Assembly: GCA_937890875.1 (NCBI GenBank)
Contig: CALAEB010000444.1
Span: forward strand, 1 to 5,053
DNA: 5,053 nucleotides
Reading direction: 5' to 3'
Source: an uncultured Anaerolineaceae bacterium
GTDB taxonomy: Bacteria > Chloroflexota > Anaerolineae > Anaerolineales > Anaerolineaceae
Shown: piece after piece, positions 1 through 5,053 of the stretch
Position numbering within the stretch: position 1 is the first letter of the stretch
Layout: the number at the start of each line of letters is the position of its first letter
The notes under the pieces: generated by a model
Seen by the model: only the letters and a program-made list of their open reading frames with translations
Database searches by the model: none
Told to the model about the DNA's origin: nothing
Program-made: the position numbers and the translations under genes

Positions 1-678
1 ACCCATCCGCTTCTTCTCATATTTATCCGCTAAGATGTAAAGGAAGAAAATCAGGCCCAACTGTAAAACCAGCGCTCCGCCCCAACCAAAAACGTCAGGA
101 AGGAAAACTTTCGGAGCAGTCGCGACAAAATTCAGCGTCCACCAGCCCATATTATGAGCCCCGACCAACGAACCGATCATAAAAAATAACAGGCCAAGCA
201 ATTGCACAGAAAAGCCTTCACCAACACGCATGAGCGTGCCGGAGGCACAACCGCCCGCAATCACCATCCCGATCCCAAAAAGCAGACCGCCAACCGCCGT
301 AGCAGGACTGATTGGAGCGATATAGCTTTGCCCCGGAATCGGTTGCCCATTCACAAAGGCACCGTATTTAATCGCGGTAAATCCGATGGTTGCAATCGCA
401 ATCGCGGTCAAAACAGCCCGGGTAATAGAAGTCGACCCCGTGATACATGGATCGCGCATTGAAGCAGTGAAGCAAAATCTAGATCGCTGCAGAACGTATC
501 CGAAAATACATCCAAAGACCCAAAAGACTACCAGCATTTCATTTCGGCCAGCCAGAAAAACAGCGATTATCACAGCGATTAAAACAGTCAAAAAACCATA
601 TGGAATCTGACTCTTCTTTTTTTTGCGCGGTGTTCTGACACGTGGGCTGACATTTGCTGAAACTTCATTTTCTTGCAT
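1..678 (-). CDS. YeeE/YedE-family sulfur (thiosulfate or selenium-related) transporter, C-terminus cut off
   Basis: Predicted inner-membrane permease of the YeeE/YedE (DUF395) family, whose characterised member TsuA imports thiosulfate through conserved cysteines. The 226 visible codons are all open; the gene continues beyond base 1, so about half of a typical 350-400 residue protein is present. After a basic N-terminal tail (PRKKKK near residues 17-22) come hydrophobic segments at about 27-43, 47-63, 86-104, 127-141, 157-171 and 190-214. Family hallmarks are RSRFCFTA (66-73, Cys69) and GGCASGTLMRVGEG (142-155, Cys144); the cysteine in GGCxSG belongs to the sulfur-handling set in TsuA. The ATG at 678-676 is preceded by AGGAGG (691-686) with a 7-base spacer, which fixes the start. 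It is divergent from the LysR-type gene, its likely regulator. Some YedE proteins are linked to selenium metabolism, so the substrate is inferred; family membership is firm. Confidence 0.9.
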   Translation of the reverse strand, partial: MQENEVSANVSPRVRTPRKKKKSQIPYGFLTVLIAVIIAVFLAGRNEMLVVFWVFGCIFGYVLQRSRFCFTASMRDPCITGSTSITRAVLTAIAIATIGFTAIKYGAFVNGQPIPGQSYIAPISPATAVGGLLFGIGMVIAGGCASGTLMRVGEGFSVQLLGLLFFMIGSLVGAHNMGWWTLNFVATAPKVFLPDVFGWGGALVLQLGLIFFLYILADKYEKKRMG

Positions 679-733
679 TCTGAATCCTCCTAAAAAATAT
701 TCTGAAACAAGAGAATGCCTTACTACAGATCCG

Positions 734-762
734 ATTATAGTACATTGAGAAATTTTTCATTA
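734..762 (-). promoter_or_regulatory. Putative promoter of the YeeE-family gene
   Basis: On the minus strand a perfect TATAAT lies at 739-734. The hexamer 17 bases upstream (762-757, TAATGA) is a very poor -35 match. Transcription would start near 727 and give a leader of roughly 50 bases containing the AGGAGG site. A consensus -10 with no usable -35 is typical of promoters that need an activator, which fits the divergent LysR-type gene. This is pattern matching only. Confidence 0.5.
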
Positions 763-763
763 T

Positions 764-821
764 CTGATATGGTTATGCATCATCAGGATTTGTGATAACA
801 AAAACAATCGGGGTGTGATAA
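764..821. promoter_or_regulatory. Candidate LysR-type operator region (dyad plus direct repeat)
   Basis: CTGAT at 764-768 is mirrored by ATCAG at 782-786, a dyad with a 13-base centre, so the full site is 23 bp. TGTGATAA occurs twice, at 791-798 and 814-821, start-to-start distance 23 bases. The dyad is centred about 48 bases upstream of the predicted start of the leftward transporter transcript, where LysR-type regulators usually contact DNA to activate a divergent target. The assignment is inferred from position and symmetry; LysR-type sites are degenerate and the repeats are short. Confidence 0.3.
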
Positions 822-825
822 TAAC

Positions 826-968
826 CAATGGCGATCAGCGATTCGAAATACAGGAAGGATTTTTTGTTGTTCTTCTGGTTTTACACAAAGCGCAAAACCA
901 GAAGAACAACAAAATTTCTCTCCTCATTCGAAAAGCTTACCTGAATTTCGAACTGCTGATCGCCATTG
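826..968. repeat. Long imperfect inverted repeat (MITE/REP-like element), 143 bp
   Basis: The two ends are perfect 14-bp inverted repeats (826-839, CAATGGCGATCAGC, against 955-968). Inside them 842-849 pairs with 945-952 and 851-854 with 940-943. The core is a perfect 21-bp stem, 862-882 against 894-914, closed by an 11-base loop (883-893). The right arm is 18 bases longer than the left and carries a second copy of TTCGAAA (927-933; first copy 842-848), so two alternative pairings with TTTCGAA (946-952) are possible. No clear target-site duplication flanks it, and it encodes no plausible protein. It lies between two divergent genes and outside both predicted transcripts, so a DNA-level element such as a MITE or REP-type repeat is more likely than a terminator or riboswitch. 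The pairing is certain; the identity is not. Confidence 0.85.
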
Positions 969-993
969 ATTTTAGTAAAATATTTCATATAAT
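966..993 (+). promoter_or_regulatory. Predicted sigma-70-type promoter of the LysR-type gene
   Basis: TTGATT at 966-971 (4 of 6 to the -35 consensus) is followed after 16 bases by a perfect TATAAT at 988-993. Transcription would begin near 1000, giving a leader of about 60 bases before the ATG at 1061. The first three bases of the -35 box are the last three bases of the adjacent inverted repeat, so the repeat's end supplies part of this promoter. Confidence 0.55.
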
Positions 994-1060
994 GGTATTT
1001 CATAGGTCCATCCGGATATTATAGAGAGGTGCCCCTGTCCTGATGTACTACGGAGGAAAA

Positions 1061-1960
1061 ATGCAGTTTGAACATCTCATGCTTTTTTCAAAAATCGCAA
1101 GCGAGAAAAGCATTTCGAAAGTCGCAGTCGAAAATCACATATCACAATCCGCATTAAGCCAGCAGATGAAACGTCTCGAGGACGAGATTGGCTTTACGCT
1201 TTTTGAACGTTCGAACAGAGGGATTGATCTGACTCCCGCCGGTGAATTGATCAGCAAGTATGCGTTGCAGTTTATCGTCATTTACAAAAATATGCGAGAC
1301 GATCTGGATAATTTGAAATCAAATTTCGGAACAGTTCGAATTTTTGCAACAAATGTCGCGGCAGAATACGCACTGCCCTGCTCCCTGTTTAAAGTCAAAA
1401 TTCATTTCCCACATTATTCTTTTAGCCTTACCGCGTCACGATCCGCGAATGTGATCCAGCAGGTTCTGAATGGCAGCGCCGATATCGGTTTTATTGTGGG
1501 AAAAGCGTCGGATCCGGAACTGATTTGCACAGAGGCCTTTTCAGACAAAATTTATCTGGTCACCAATAAAAACACAAAAGCCGGAAACGATATCACGATG
1601 GATCAGCTTTATCAATATCCATTAATCATGCTGGATAAAGCCTCCAGCTCGCATAAATTGATCAAAGAATATATTGTCGGGCAAGGCGGGGTTATGGATA
1701 AGCTGAAAATTATGTGTTATTTGGAATCAACCGAGTCGGTGAAAAGTGCCGTAATCAATCAAAATGGCCTGGCTTTTCTGCCTTACCTGGCCATCAAAAA
1801 AGAACTTTACCATAAACAACTGCGAATCATCAATCTGCAAAATTTCGATCTAAATTGCGATATCTACTCCATTCATCGAAGTAAAAAGGAAATTAATAAT
1901 CCGGAGTTGTATTCTGTCATCGAATACTTTATCACGACGGTTAATAAAAGTATTTGTTAG
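1061..1960 (+). CDS. LysR-type transcriptional regulator
   Basis: A 299-residue DNA-binding regulator of the LysR family, full length for the family. The winged helix-turn-helix occupies residues 1-60: SISKVAVENHISQSALSQQM (17-36) is the helix-turn-helix and is followed by the classic LE..IG..LFER......LTPAG pattern (39-61). A linker helix leads to a periplasmic-binding-protein-like effector domain (about 88-295) that includes the typical NGSADIGFIVG stretch (137-147). The ATG at 1061 is preferred because GGAGG (1052-1056) lies four bases upstream and it puts the helix-turn-helix at the usual distance from the N-terminus; an in-frame ATG at 1043 would add six residues but has no good site. 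Divergent to a sulfur transporter and convergent with a TusA-like gene, it probably responds to a sulfur or selenium metabolite. The effector is unknown; the CysB/CysL/YeiE type is the nearest analogy by context. Confidence 0.93.
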   Translation: MQFEHLMLFSKIASEKSISKVAVENHISQSALSQQMKRLEDEIGFTLFERSNRGIDLTPAGELISKYALQFIVIYKNMRDDLDNLKSNFGTVRIFATNVAAEYALPCSLFKVKIHFPHYSFSLTASRSANVIQQVLNGSADIGFIVGKASDPELICTEAFSDKIYLVTNKNTKAGNDITMDQLYQYPLIMLDKASSSHKLIKEYIVGQGGVMDKLKIMCYLESTESVKSAVINQNGLAFLPYLAIKKELYHKQLRIINLQNFDLNCDIYSIHRSKKEINNPELYSVIEYFITTVNKSIC

Positions 1961-1979
1961 GCGACAATTCTGTGTCTGT

Positions 1980-2004
1980 AAATTTTTATGCGGGGAAAAA
2001 ATTT
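1980..2004. terminator. Weak AT-rich stem between convergent genes (possible terminator)
   Basis: AAATTTTT (1980-1987) pairs perfectly with AAAAATTT (1997-2004) around a 9-base loop, in the 45-base gap between the stop codons of the LysR-type gene and the tusA-like gene. A shared two-way terminator would be expected here. The stem is all A-T pairs and lacks a GC core, so its strength is doubtful. Confidence 0.25.
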
Positions 2005-2005
2005 G

Positions 2006-2230
2006 TTAAGGTTTTTGAATGATGATTTCCCAAACGCCATTGATCGGCTCAAACACATCCAAAATAATCAGATGGTTCAGCTTACAATAGGAGCGGACAG
2101 ATTCAACAGTGCAACTATGGTCTGTAATCAATTTGATGCTATCTCCGCTGTTTTGTAAATTACCGGAATTCTGCAATTTTAAAATTGGCAGCGGACAGAT
2201 ATCGCCCAGGCAATCCAGTTCAGTTTCCAT
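2006..2230 (-). CDS. TusA-family sulfur carrier protein (YeeD/TsuB-like)
   Basis: A 74-residue cytoplasmic sulfur-carrier protein of the TusA/SirA family, normal in length (members are about 75-80). The signature LDCLGDICPLPILKLQ (5-20) contains the CPxP motif with Cys12, the residue that carries persulfide sulfur in this family, and a further Cys7. A second landmark, TDHSC (36-40, Cys40), is in my recollection common in TusA-like proteins that accompany YeeE-type transporters. In characterised systems the small protein (TsuB/YeeD) takes sulfur delivered by the transporter (TsuA/YeeE), and both families are present here, though separated by the LysR-type gene. The helix after CPxP reads NSGNLQNSG instead of a usual charged helix, without changing the length. 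The ATG at 2230 is the only sensible start, as the in-frame upstream codons run to a stop without another start; no Shine-Dalgarno precedes it. Confidence 0.9.
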   Translation of the reverse strand: METELDCLGDICPLPILKLQNSGNLQNSGDSIKLITDHSCTVESVRSYCKLNHLIILDVFEPINGVWEIIIQKP

Positions 2231-2236
2231 ACAGGT

Positions 2237-2242
2237 ATTATA
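2237..2242 (-). promoter_or_regulatory. Putative -10 box giving a leaderless tusA-like transcript
   Basis: On the minus strand a perfect TATAAT (2242-2237) stands six bases before the ATG of the tusA-like gene. Transcription from it would start at or within a base or two of the A of the ATG. The upstream minus strand reads CCTCCC, the opposite of a ribosome site, so a leaderless message is the simplest reading. The -35 region (around 2265-2260, T-rich) is poor. Confidence 0.4.
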
Positions 2243-2257
2243 AGGGAGGTTTGATCA

Positions 2258-2386
2258 CTGAAAAAAGCAGCAATTCGATTCATGAAAAGAAATATTAGCG
2301 GTTGTGCTGTTTCATTCGAAAAAAAATCTAATATTTTAGAATTCCTGACAGAAGGGCATCCGCAGGTTGAAAACAATGAAATATGA
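2258..2386 (+). CDS. Doubtful small ORF, 42 residues, CTG or ATG start
   Basis: I do not recognise this product. A strong Shine-Dalgarno GGGAGG (2244-2249) points rightward and is followed after 8 bases by CTG (2258), which opens a 42-codon frame ending in TGA (2384-2386). The TGA overlaps the start of the glycosyltransferase gene by 11 bases. Starting at the internal ATG 2282 would give 34 residues but that ATG has no ribosome site. The peptide begins basic (LKKAAIRFMKR), has a short middle GCAVSF, and ends acidic; no signal peptide or known motif. It could be a leader peptide that couples translation to the glycosyltransferase, a tiny protein, or chance. The main support is the otherwise unexplained Shine-Dalgarno; the rare start codon is the main argument against. 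Confidence 0.25.
   Translation: MKKAAIRFMKRNISGCAVSFEKKSNILEFLTEGHPQVENNEI
2290..2336. repeat. Short inverted repeat ahead of the glycosyltransferase gene
   Basis: AAATATTAG (2290-2298) pairs with CTAATATTT (2328-2336), nine base pairs around a 29-base centre, ending 39 bases before the glycosyltransferase ATG. It could be a dyad operator or a loose leader hairpin, or chance in AT-rich DNA. It lies inside the doubtful small reading frame. Confidence 0.25.
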
Positions 2387-3119
2387 TATTGGAATTGTCA
2401 TTCCCGTTTATAATGCCACAGAAACGGTCAAAGAGTTGCTCCGTCTGCTGACGGAACTTTTAGCGGGATACCGCTGGCGGGTTTGTCTGGTTGACGATCA
2501 CAGTGACGAGGAAGTATTCCGCTATCTCTGCAATCTATGTCTGCCGGAAGAGGTCAGCCTGATCCGGTTAAGCCAGAATTGCGGTCAGCAAAATGCAGTA
2601 TTATGCGGAATCCGCAGGATTGCAGAAACATGCGCGACAATTGTCACGATGGATGATGATTTACAGCATCCACCGCAATTTCTTAGCGCGTTAATCAATA
2701 AAATTGAGGAAGGATATGACCTTGTATACGCGGTTGCCGATGAAAAAGCCCAACCGTTCTATCGGAACCTGGGCAGCCATTTGCGCGATCTTTTTTTTAC
2801 GCTTGTTTTTCACCTGCCGGCAGGATACCGCGTGAGCAGCTATCGGATTATGACGCATCAATTGGCTGAAAAAATTGCTGCGTGGGACGGAAATTTTTTC
2901 TACTTCTCAGCCGCCGCACTCCGTCTGAACCCCAAAATAGCCAACATGCGCTATCTCTCCGGCCAACAATCCGTCAGGAACAGCTGCTATTCGTTAAAAA
3001 AATTGATTACCCTTTATTTAAAACTCGTATGGAATTACGCTCCCTTTGCGAAACGAAAGCACGGGAAAAAGACAAGCTGCCCTTATACGATTCAGTCCAT
3101 CATCGAAGGAGTTCAATAA
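2376..3119 (+). CDS. Family 2 glycosyltransferase without membrane anchor
   Basis: A 247-residue GT-A fold glycosyltransferase of family GT2, closest in pattern to the polyprenyl-phosphate sugar transferases (ArnC/GtrB/DPM1 group). Landmarks are the nucleotide-binding start IGIVIPVYN (5-13), VCLVDDHS (36-43), LSQNCGQQNAVLCGI (65-79), and the metal and donor-binding MDDDLQHPP (92-100), where the acidic DDD replaces the simpler DxD. SSYRIM (154-159) and the C-terminal YSLKKLITL match the end of the catalytic domain in that group. ArnC/GtrB proteins then continue into two membrane helices; this one stops instead, with a basic tail (KRKHGKK), so it is probably cytosolic or peripheral. The ATG at 2376 is chosen (AGG at 2364-2366, 9-base spacer); a TTG at 2367, with GAAGGG upstream, would add three residues. 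The stop is one base before the CTG start of the ATP-grasp gene. The acceptor is unknown. Confidence 0.85.
   Translation: MKYDIGIVIPVYNATETVKELLRLLTELLAGYRWRVCLVDDHSDEEVFRYLCNLCLPEEVSLIRLSQNCGQQNAVLCGIRRIAETCATIVTMDDDLQHPPQFLSALINKIEEGYDLVYAVADEKAQPFYRNLGSHLRDLFFTLVFHLPAGYRVSSYRIMTHQLAEKIAAWDGNFFYFSAAALRLNPKIANMRYLSGQQSVRNSCYSLKKLITLYLKLVWNYAPFAKRKHGKKTSCPYTIQSIIEGVQ
3106..3111 (+). promoter_or_regulatory. Shine-Dalgarno that selects a CTG start for the ATP-grasp gene
   Basis: AAGGAG at 3106-3111, inside the last codons of the glycosyltransferase gene, lies nine bases before CTG 3121-3123. The first in-frame ATG after it (3133) is 21 bases away, too far for normal initiation, and an upstream ATG (3046) lies far inside the previous gene with no match to the family N-terminus. 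The site therefore argues for CTG initiation. Confidence 0.6.
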
Positions 3120-3120
3120 T

Positions 3121-4416
3121 CTGAAGACCTTAATGATTTTAGGCGGTGCGAATTGTCAATTAAACGCCGTAAAACGAGCCAGAAAAATGGGGCTGCGAGT
3201 AATTCTCGTGGATTATACACCGCATCCGCCGGCAGCCCCTTTTGCCGATCTTCACCTGCAGATCAGTACTTTTGATTCAAACGCTTGCTGCCGGGCAGCA
3301 AAAATCCATTCGATCGACGGCGTCATGACAGTCGGAACGGATCAGCCGGTGCTAACAGCGGCAGAAGTCAGTGCCGAATGCGGGCTGCCCGCCTGTATTA
3401 CTCCGGAAACGGCCTTCGCCGTCACGAATAAAATGCGGATGAAGACAACAATGACCGCTTATGGCATTCCAACCGCAAAGTATGGTTTTATTCATCAGAA
3501 TTCGACGGAAAGCGAATTATTAAACATCCTTGATCCTTATGTGCTCAAACCACTGGACAGTCAGGGACAGCGCGGTGTATTCAAATTGAACACGATTCAG
3601 GATGTTTTCAACCACTTGCCGGAGACACTGCGCTTTTCCCGCTCTGAGCACGCTTTGGTTGAGGGATTCTATGAAAGCGACGAAATCACGGTCAGCGGTT
3701 GGGTCACCGAAAAATCGCTCACGATACTGACGGTAACCGACCGGCTGCTGCTTCCGGCTGATGTCCATATTGGAATTTGCATCGGCCACCGCTACCCTTC
3801 CATCCACACAGACCGCTATCCAGAAATTTCCGCGGTCTGTCATCAATTGGTGCAGGCATTCAGGATTGAAAATGGGCCGGTCTATATTCAGTTGCTGATC
3901 GGGCAAGACGGTATCATCGTCAACGAACTTGCCTGCCGCATCGGAGGTGCGTTTGAGGATTTTTTAATCCCCTATGCCACTGGTTTCGATATCCTGGCCG
4001 AAATGATTCACGCTTCGCTGGGGGAAGAACTGACGCTCCCACCGCTCAACTTACCGATCAAAGCTGCCGGCAAATTCGCGGCAATTCAACTGATGTTCTG
4101 CCAAAGCGGCAAAATCGCGAAGATCACCCCGCTGGCGGAAATCAAAGCGCTGCCTTTCATTTTGGACGTAGGATATAATTATGCGGCGGGCGATATGCTC
4201 CCCGCCATCCAAAATGCCACCGCCAGGTTTGGACATGCGGTGATTATCGGAAATACAAAGTCACAAATCCGCCAAAATATCCAAGAATTCTATAAGCGGA
4301 TGGAAGTTTTCGGTGAGAACGGATCCAATCTGCTTATCCGCTATTATCCTGAAGATCAGAATGAATCCACTGAAGAAAAGAAAACGGATGAAAAGAAAAA
4401 CGCGGTTGATTTTTAG
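3121..4416 (+). CDS. ATP-grasp superfamily ligase of unknown substrate
   Basis: A 431-residue enzyme with the CarB/PurK-like ATP-grasp layout, a class that uses ATP to activate a carboxylate and join it to an amine or other nucleophile. The N-terminal Rossmann-like domain opens with LKTLMILGGANCQLNAVKRA (1-20) and contains VGTDQPV (71-77). The ATP-grasp fold shows the nucleotide-binding lysine in YVLKPLDSQGQRGV (140-153, Lys143), the conserved acidic stretch LVEGFYESDEITVSG, and the metal and substrate motif VNELACRIGGAFED (267-280, Glu269, Arg273). A C-terminal lid-like domain (about 320-415) precedes a Lys/Glu-rich tail. The CTG at 3121 is taken as start from the Shine-Dalgarno and because it yields the expected family N-terminus. 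It begins one base after the glycosyltransferase stop and overlaps the binding-protein gene, so all three are probably co-transcribed. Superfamily is firm, substrate is not; pairing with a GT2 enzyme suggests sugar, amino-sugar or amino-acid ligation. Confidence 0.88.
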   Translation: MKTLMILGGANCQLNAVKRARKMGLRVILVDYTPHPPAAPFADLHLQISTFDSNACCRAAKIHSIDGVMTVGTDQPVLTAAEVSAECGLPACITPETAFAVTNKMRMKTTMTAYGIPTAKYGFIHQNSTESELLNILDPYVLKPLDSQGQRGVFKLNTIQDVFNHLPETLRFSRSEHALVEGFYESDEITVSGWVTEKSLTILTVTDRLLLPADVHIGICIGHRYPSIHTDRYPEISAVCHQLVQAFRIENGPVYIQLLIGQDGIIVNELACRIGGAFEDFLIPYATGFDILAEMIHASLGEELTLPPLNLPIKAAGKFAAIQLMFCQSGKIAKITPLAEIKALPFILDVGYNYAAGDMLPAIQNATARFGHAVIIGNTKSQIRQNIQEFYKRMEVFGENGSNLLIRYYPEDQNESTEEKKTDEKKNAVDF

Positions 4417-5053
4417 TATAATCTTTCTTCTCGTTCTTACGCTTACTGGCTGCGATAAAAAAAGAAATGAGATCATCATCGCAGAACAATTCGGCATTGC
4501 TTACGCGCCTTTGACGGTCATGAAAGAAATGCATCTCCTCGAAGAAAGATTGCCCGGAATCAGTATTCAGTGGAAACAATTCGGCGGCCCCACCGCCATC
4601 CGGGAAGGAATGCTCAACGGGGATATTGACGTCGGATTCATGGGGCCTGCGCCGGTACTGATCGGCATTGACAATGGCATGCAGTGGAAATTCGCGACCG
4701 GAATCAGTTTCAACGAGATGGCGATCGTGACTGATCAGAAAAATATCCATTCGTTAGCCGATTTCACAGCGAACGACCGGATCGCGATTCTTTCTCCTGC
4801 CTGCACCCAACATGTGCTGCTTTCCATGCTGGCGGAAGAACAGCTCGGAGACCCGCATGCCTTGGATACTCAATTAGTCTCAATGAGCCATCCCGACGCA
4901 ACAAACGCCCTTCTCGCGGACACAGAGATTACAGCCCACGTTGCCACACCGCCTTATTTGGGAATTGAATTGGCGGCCGGCGCGCACGTAATCGCCACCG
5001 GACGGGAGATCATGGGGCAGCCGTTTACATTTATCACCGGCGTCACCACAATC
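4388..5053 (+). CDS. Lipoprotein substrate-binding protein of a nitrate/sulfonate/taurine-type ABC transporter, C-terminus cut off
   Basis: Extracytoplasmic solute-binding protein of the SsuA/TauA/NMT1-like class, open to the last base. A lipoprotein signal peptide is clear: basic MKRKTR, hydrophobic core LIFSIIFLLVL, then the lipobox LTGC with the anchor cysteine at residue 22 (codon 4451-4453). The mature part shows FGIAYAPLTVMKE, a FGGPTAIREGMLNGDIDVGFMG stretch and SLADF, all in the order seen in sulfonate or nitrate binding proteins. The start is uncertain: ATG 4361 is in frame, would lengthen the basic region by nine residues and overlap the ATP-grasp gene by 56 bases; ATG 4388 gives a signal peptide of normal length and a 29-base overlap. 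Neither has a strong ribosome site, which suggests translation coupled to the preceding gene. Permease and ATPase genes would be expected downstream. The ligand may be a sulfonate but cannot be told from this half; thiamine-precursor or nitrate ligands are alternatives. Confidence 0.85.
   Translation, partial: MKRKTRLIFSIIFLLVLTLTGCDKKRNEIIIAEQFGIAYAPLTVMKEMHLLEERLPGISIQWKQFGGPTAIREGMLNGDIDVGFMGPAPVLIGIDNGMQWKFATGISFNEMAIVTDQKNIHSLADFTANDRIAILSPACTQHVLLSMLAEEQLGDPHALDTQLVSMSHPDATNALLADTEITAHVATPPYLGIELAAGAHVIATGREIMGQPFTFITGVTTI

Noticed and set aside
202..610. Rightward open frames opposite the YeeE-family gene
   Set aside because: They are shadows of the minus-strand membrane protein, whose motifs, hydrophobic segments and AGGAGG site are clear.
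826..968. Reading the long inverted repeat as a rho-independent terminator or riboswitch
   Set aside because: It lies outside both predicted transcripts of the divergent genes and has no following U-run in a sensible position for either.
815..1024. 69-codon rightward open frame across the intergenic inverted repeat
   Set aside because: It is the translation of the palindrome, with no recognisable domain, and its start has no clear ribosome site; the open frame follows from the repeat's composition.
2179..2376. Leftward 65-codon open frame upstream of the tusA-like gene
   Set aside because: It overlaps the tusA-like gene in another frame and shows no motif; it is not an N-terminal extension of that gene.
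3520..3906. Leftward 128-codon open frame inside the ATP-grasp gene
   Set aside because: The plus strand here encodes conserved ATP-grasp motifs; the opposite frame has no recognisable features.
2258..4416. Idea that the small frame plus ATP-grasp enzyme form a graspetide-type RiPP system
   Set aside because: The ATP-grasp enzyme has a CarB/PurK-like N-terminal Rossmann domain typical of small-molecule ligases, and the small frame lacks the Thr/Glu/Asp/Lys-rich core pattern of graspetide precursors.
4334..4750. Leftward 138-codon open frame opposite the binding-protein start
   Set aside because: The plus strand has a signal peptide, lipobox and family motifs in order; the minus frame has none.

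Overview
The window (about 5 kb, both ends cut through genes) looks like chromosome from an anaerobic, low-to-middle GC Gram-positive bacterium of the Clostridia type. That placement is an inference from strong AGGAGG/GGAGG ribosome binding sites, consensus TATAAT boxes, a lipoprotein binding protein and the kinds of gene present. No marker gene fixes the taxon.

Left half (1-2230) is a sulfur (or selenium) uptake and regulation block. A YeeE/YedE-family membrane transporter runs leftward off the window (678 to 1). A LysR-type regulator runs rightward (1061-1960). A small TusA-family sulfur carrier runs leftward (2230-2006), tail to tail with the regulator. The gene-free stretch between transporter and regulator (679-1060) is not empty. 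It holds a consensus -10 box with a poor -35 for the transporter, a dyad and a direct repeat that could be the regulator's operators, a 143-bp long-stem inverted repeat that resembles a MITE or REP-type element, and a good sigma-70-type promoter for the regulator whose -35 box overlaps the last bases of that inverted repeat. The natural reading is that the regulator controls transport of thiosulfate or a related sulfur or selenium species, and that the TusA-like protein accepts the imported sulfur.

Right half (2258-5053) is a rightward, tightly packed gene set. A doubtful small reading frame with a good Shine-Dalgarno sequence but a CTG start is followed by a family-2 glycosyltransferase without membrane helices. 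An ATP-grasp enzyme follows, whose only well-placed start is CTG, and then the N-terminal part of a lipoprotein substrate-binding protein of the nitrate/sulfonate/taurine ABC-transporter class, which is cut by the window end. Overlaps and 1-bp gaps point to one operon with translational coupling. The glycosyltransferase and ATP-grasp pair suggests small-molecule or surface-glycan modification, but the substrate cannot be read from sequence.

The most notable points are the large palindromic element sitting in the regulator's promoter region, the apparent leaderless arrangement of the tusA-like gene (TATAAT six bases before the ATG and no Shine-Dalgarno), and two neighbouring cases of a good Shine-Dalgarno followed by a CTG codon. 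No tRNA, rRNA, CRISPR array or transposase gene was seen.
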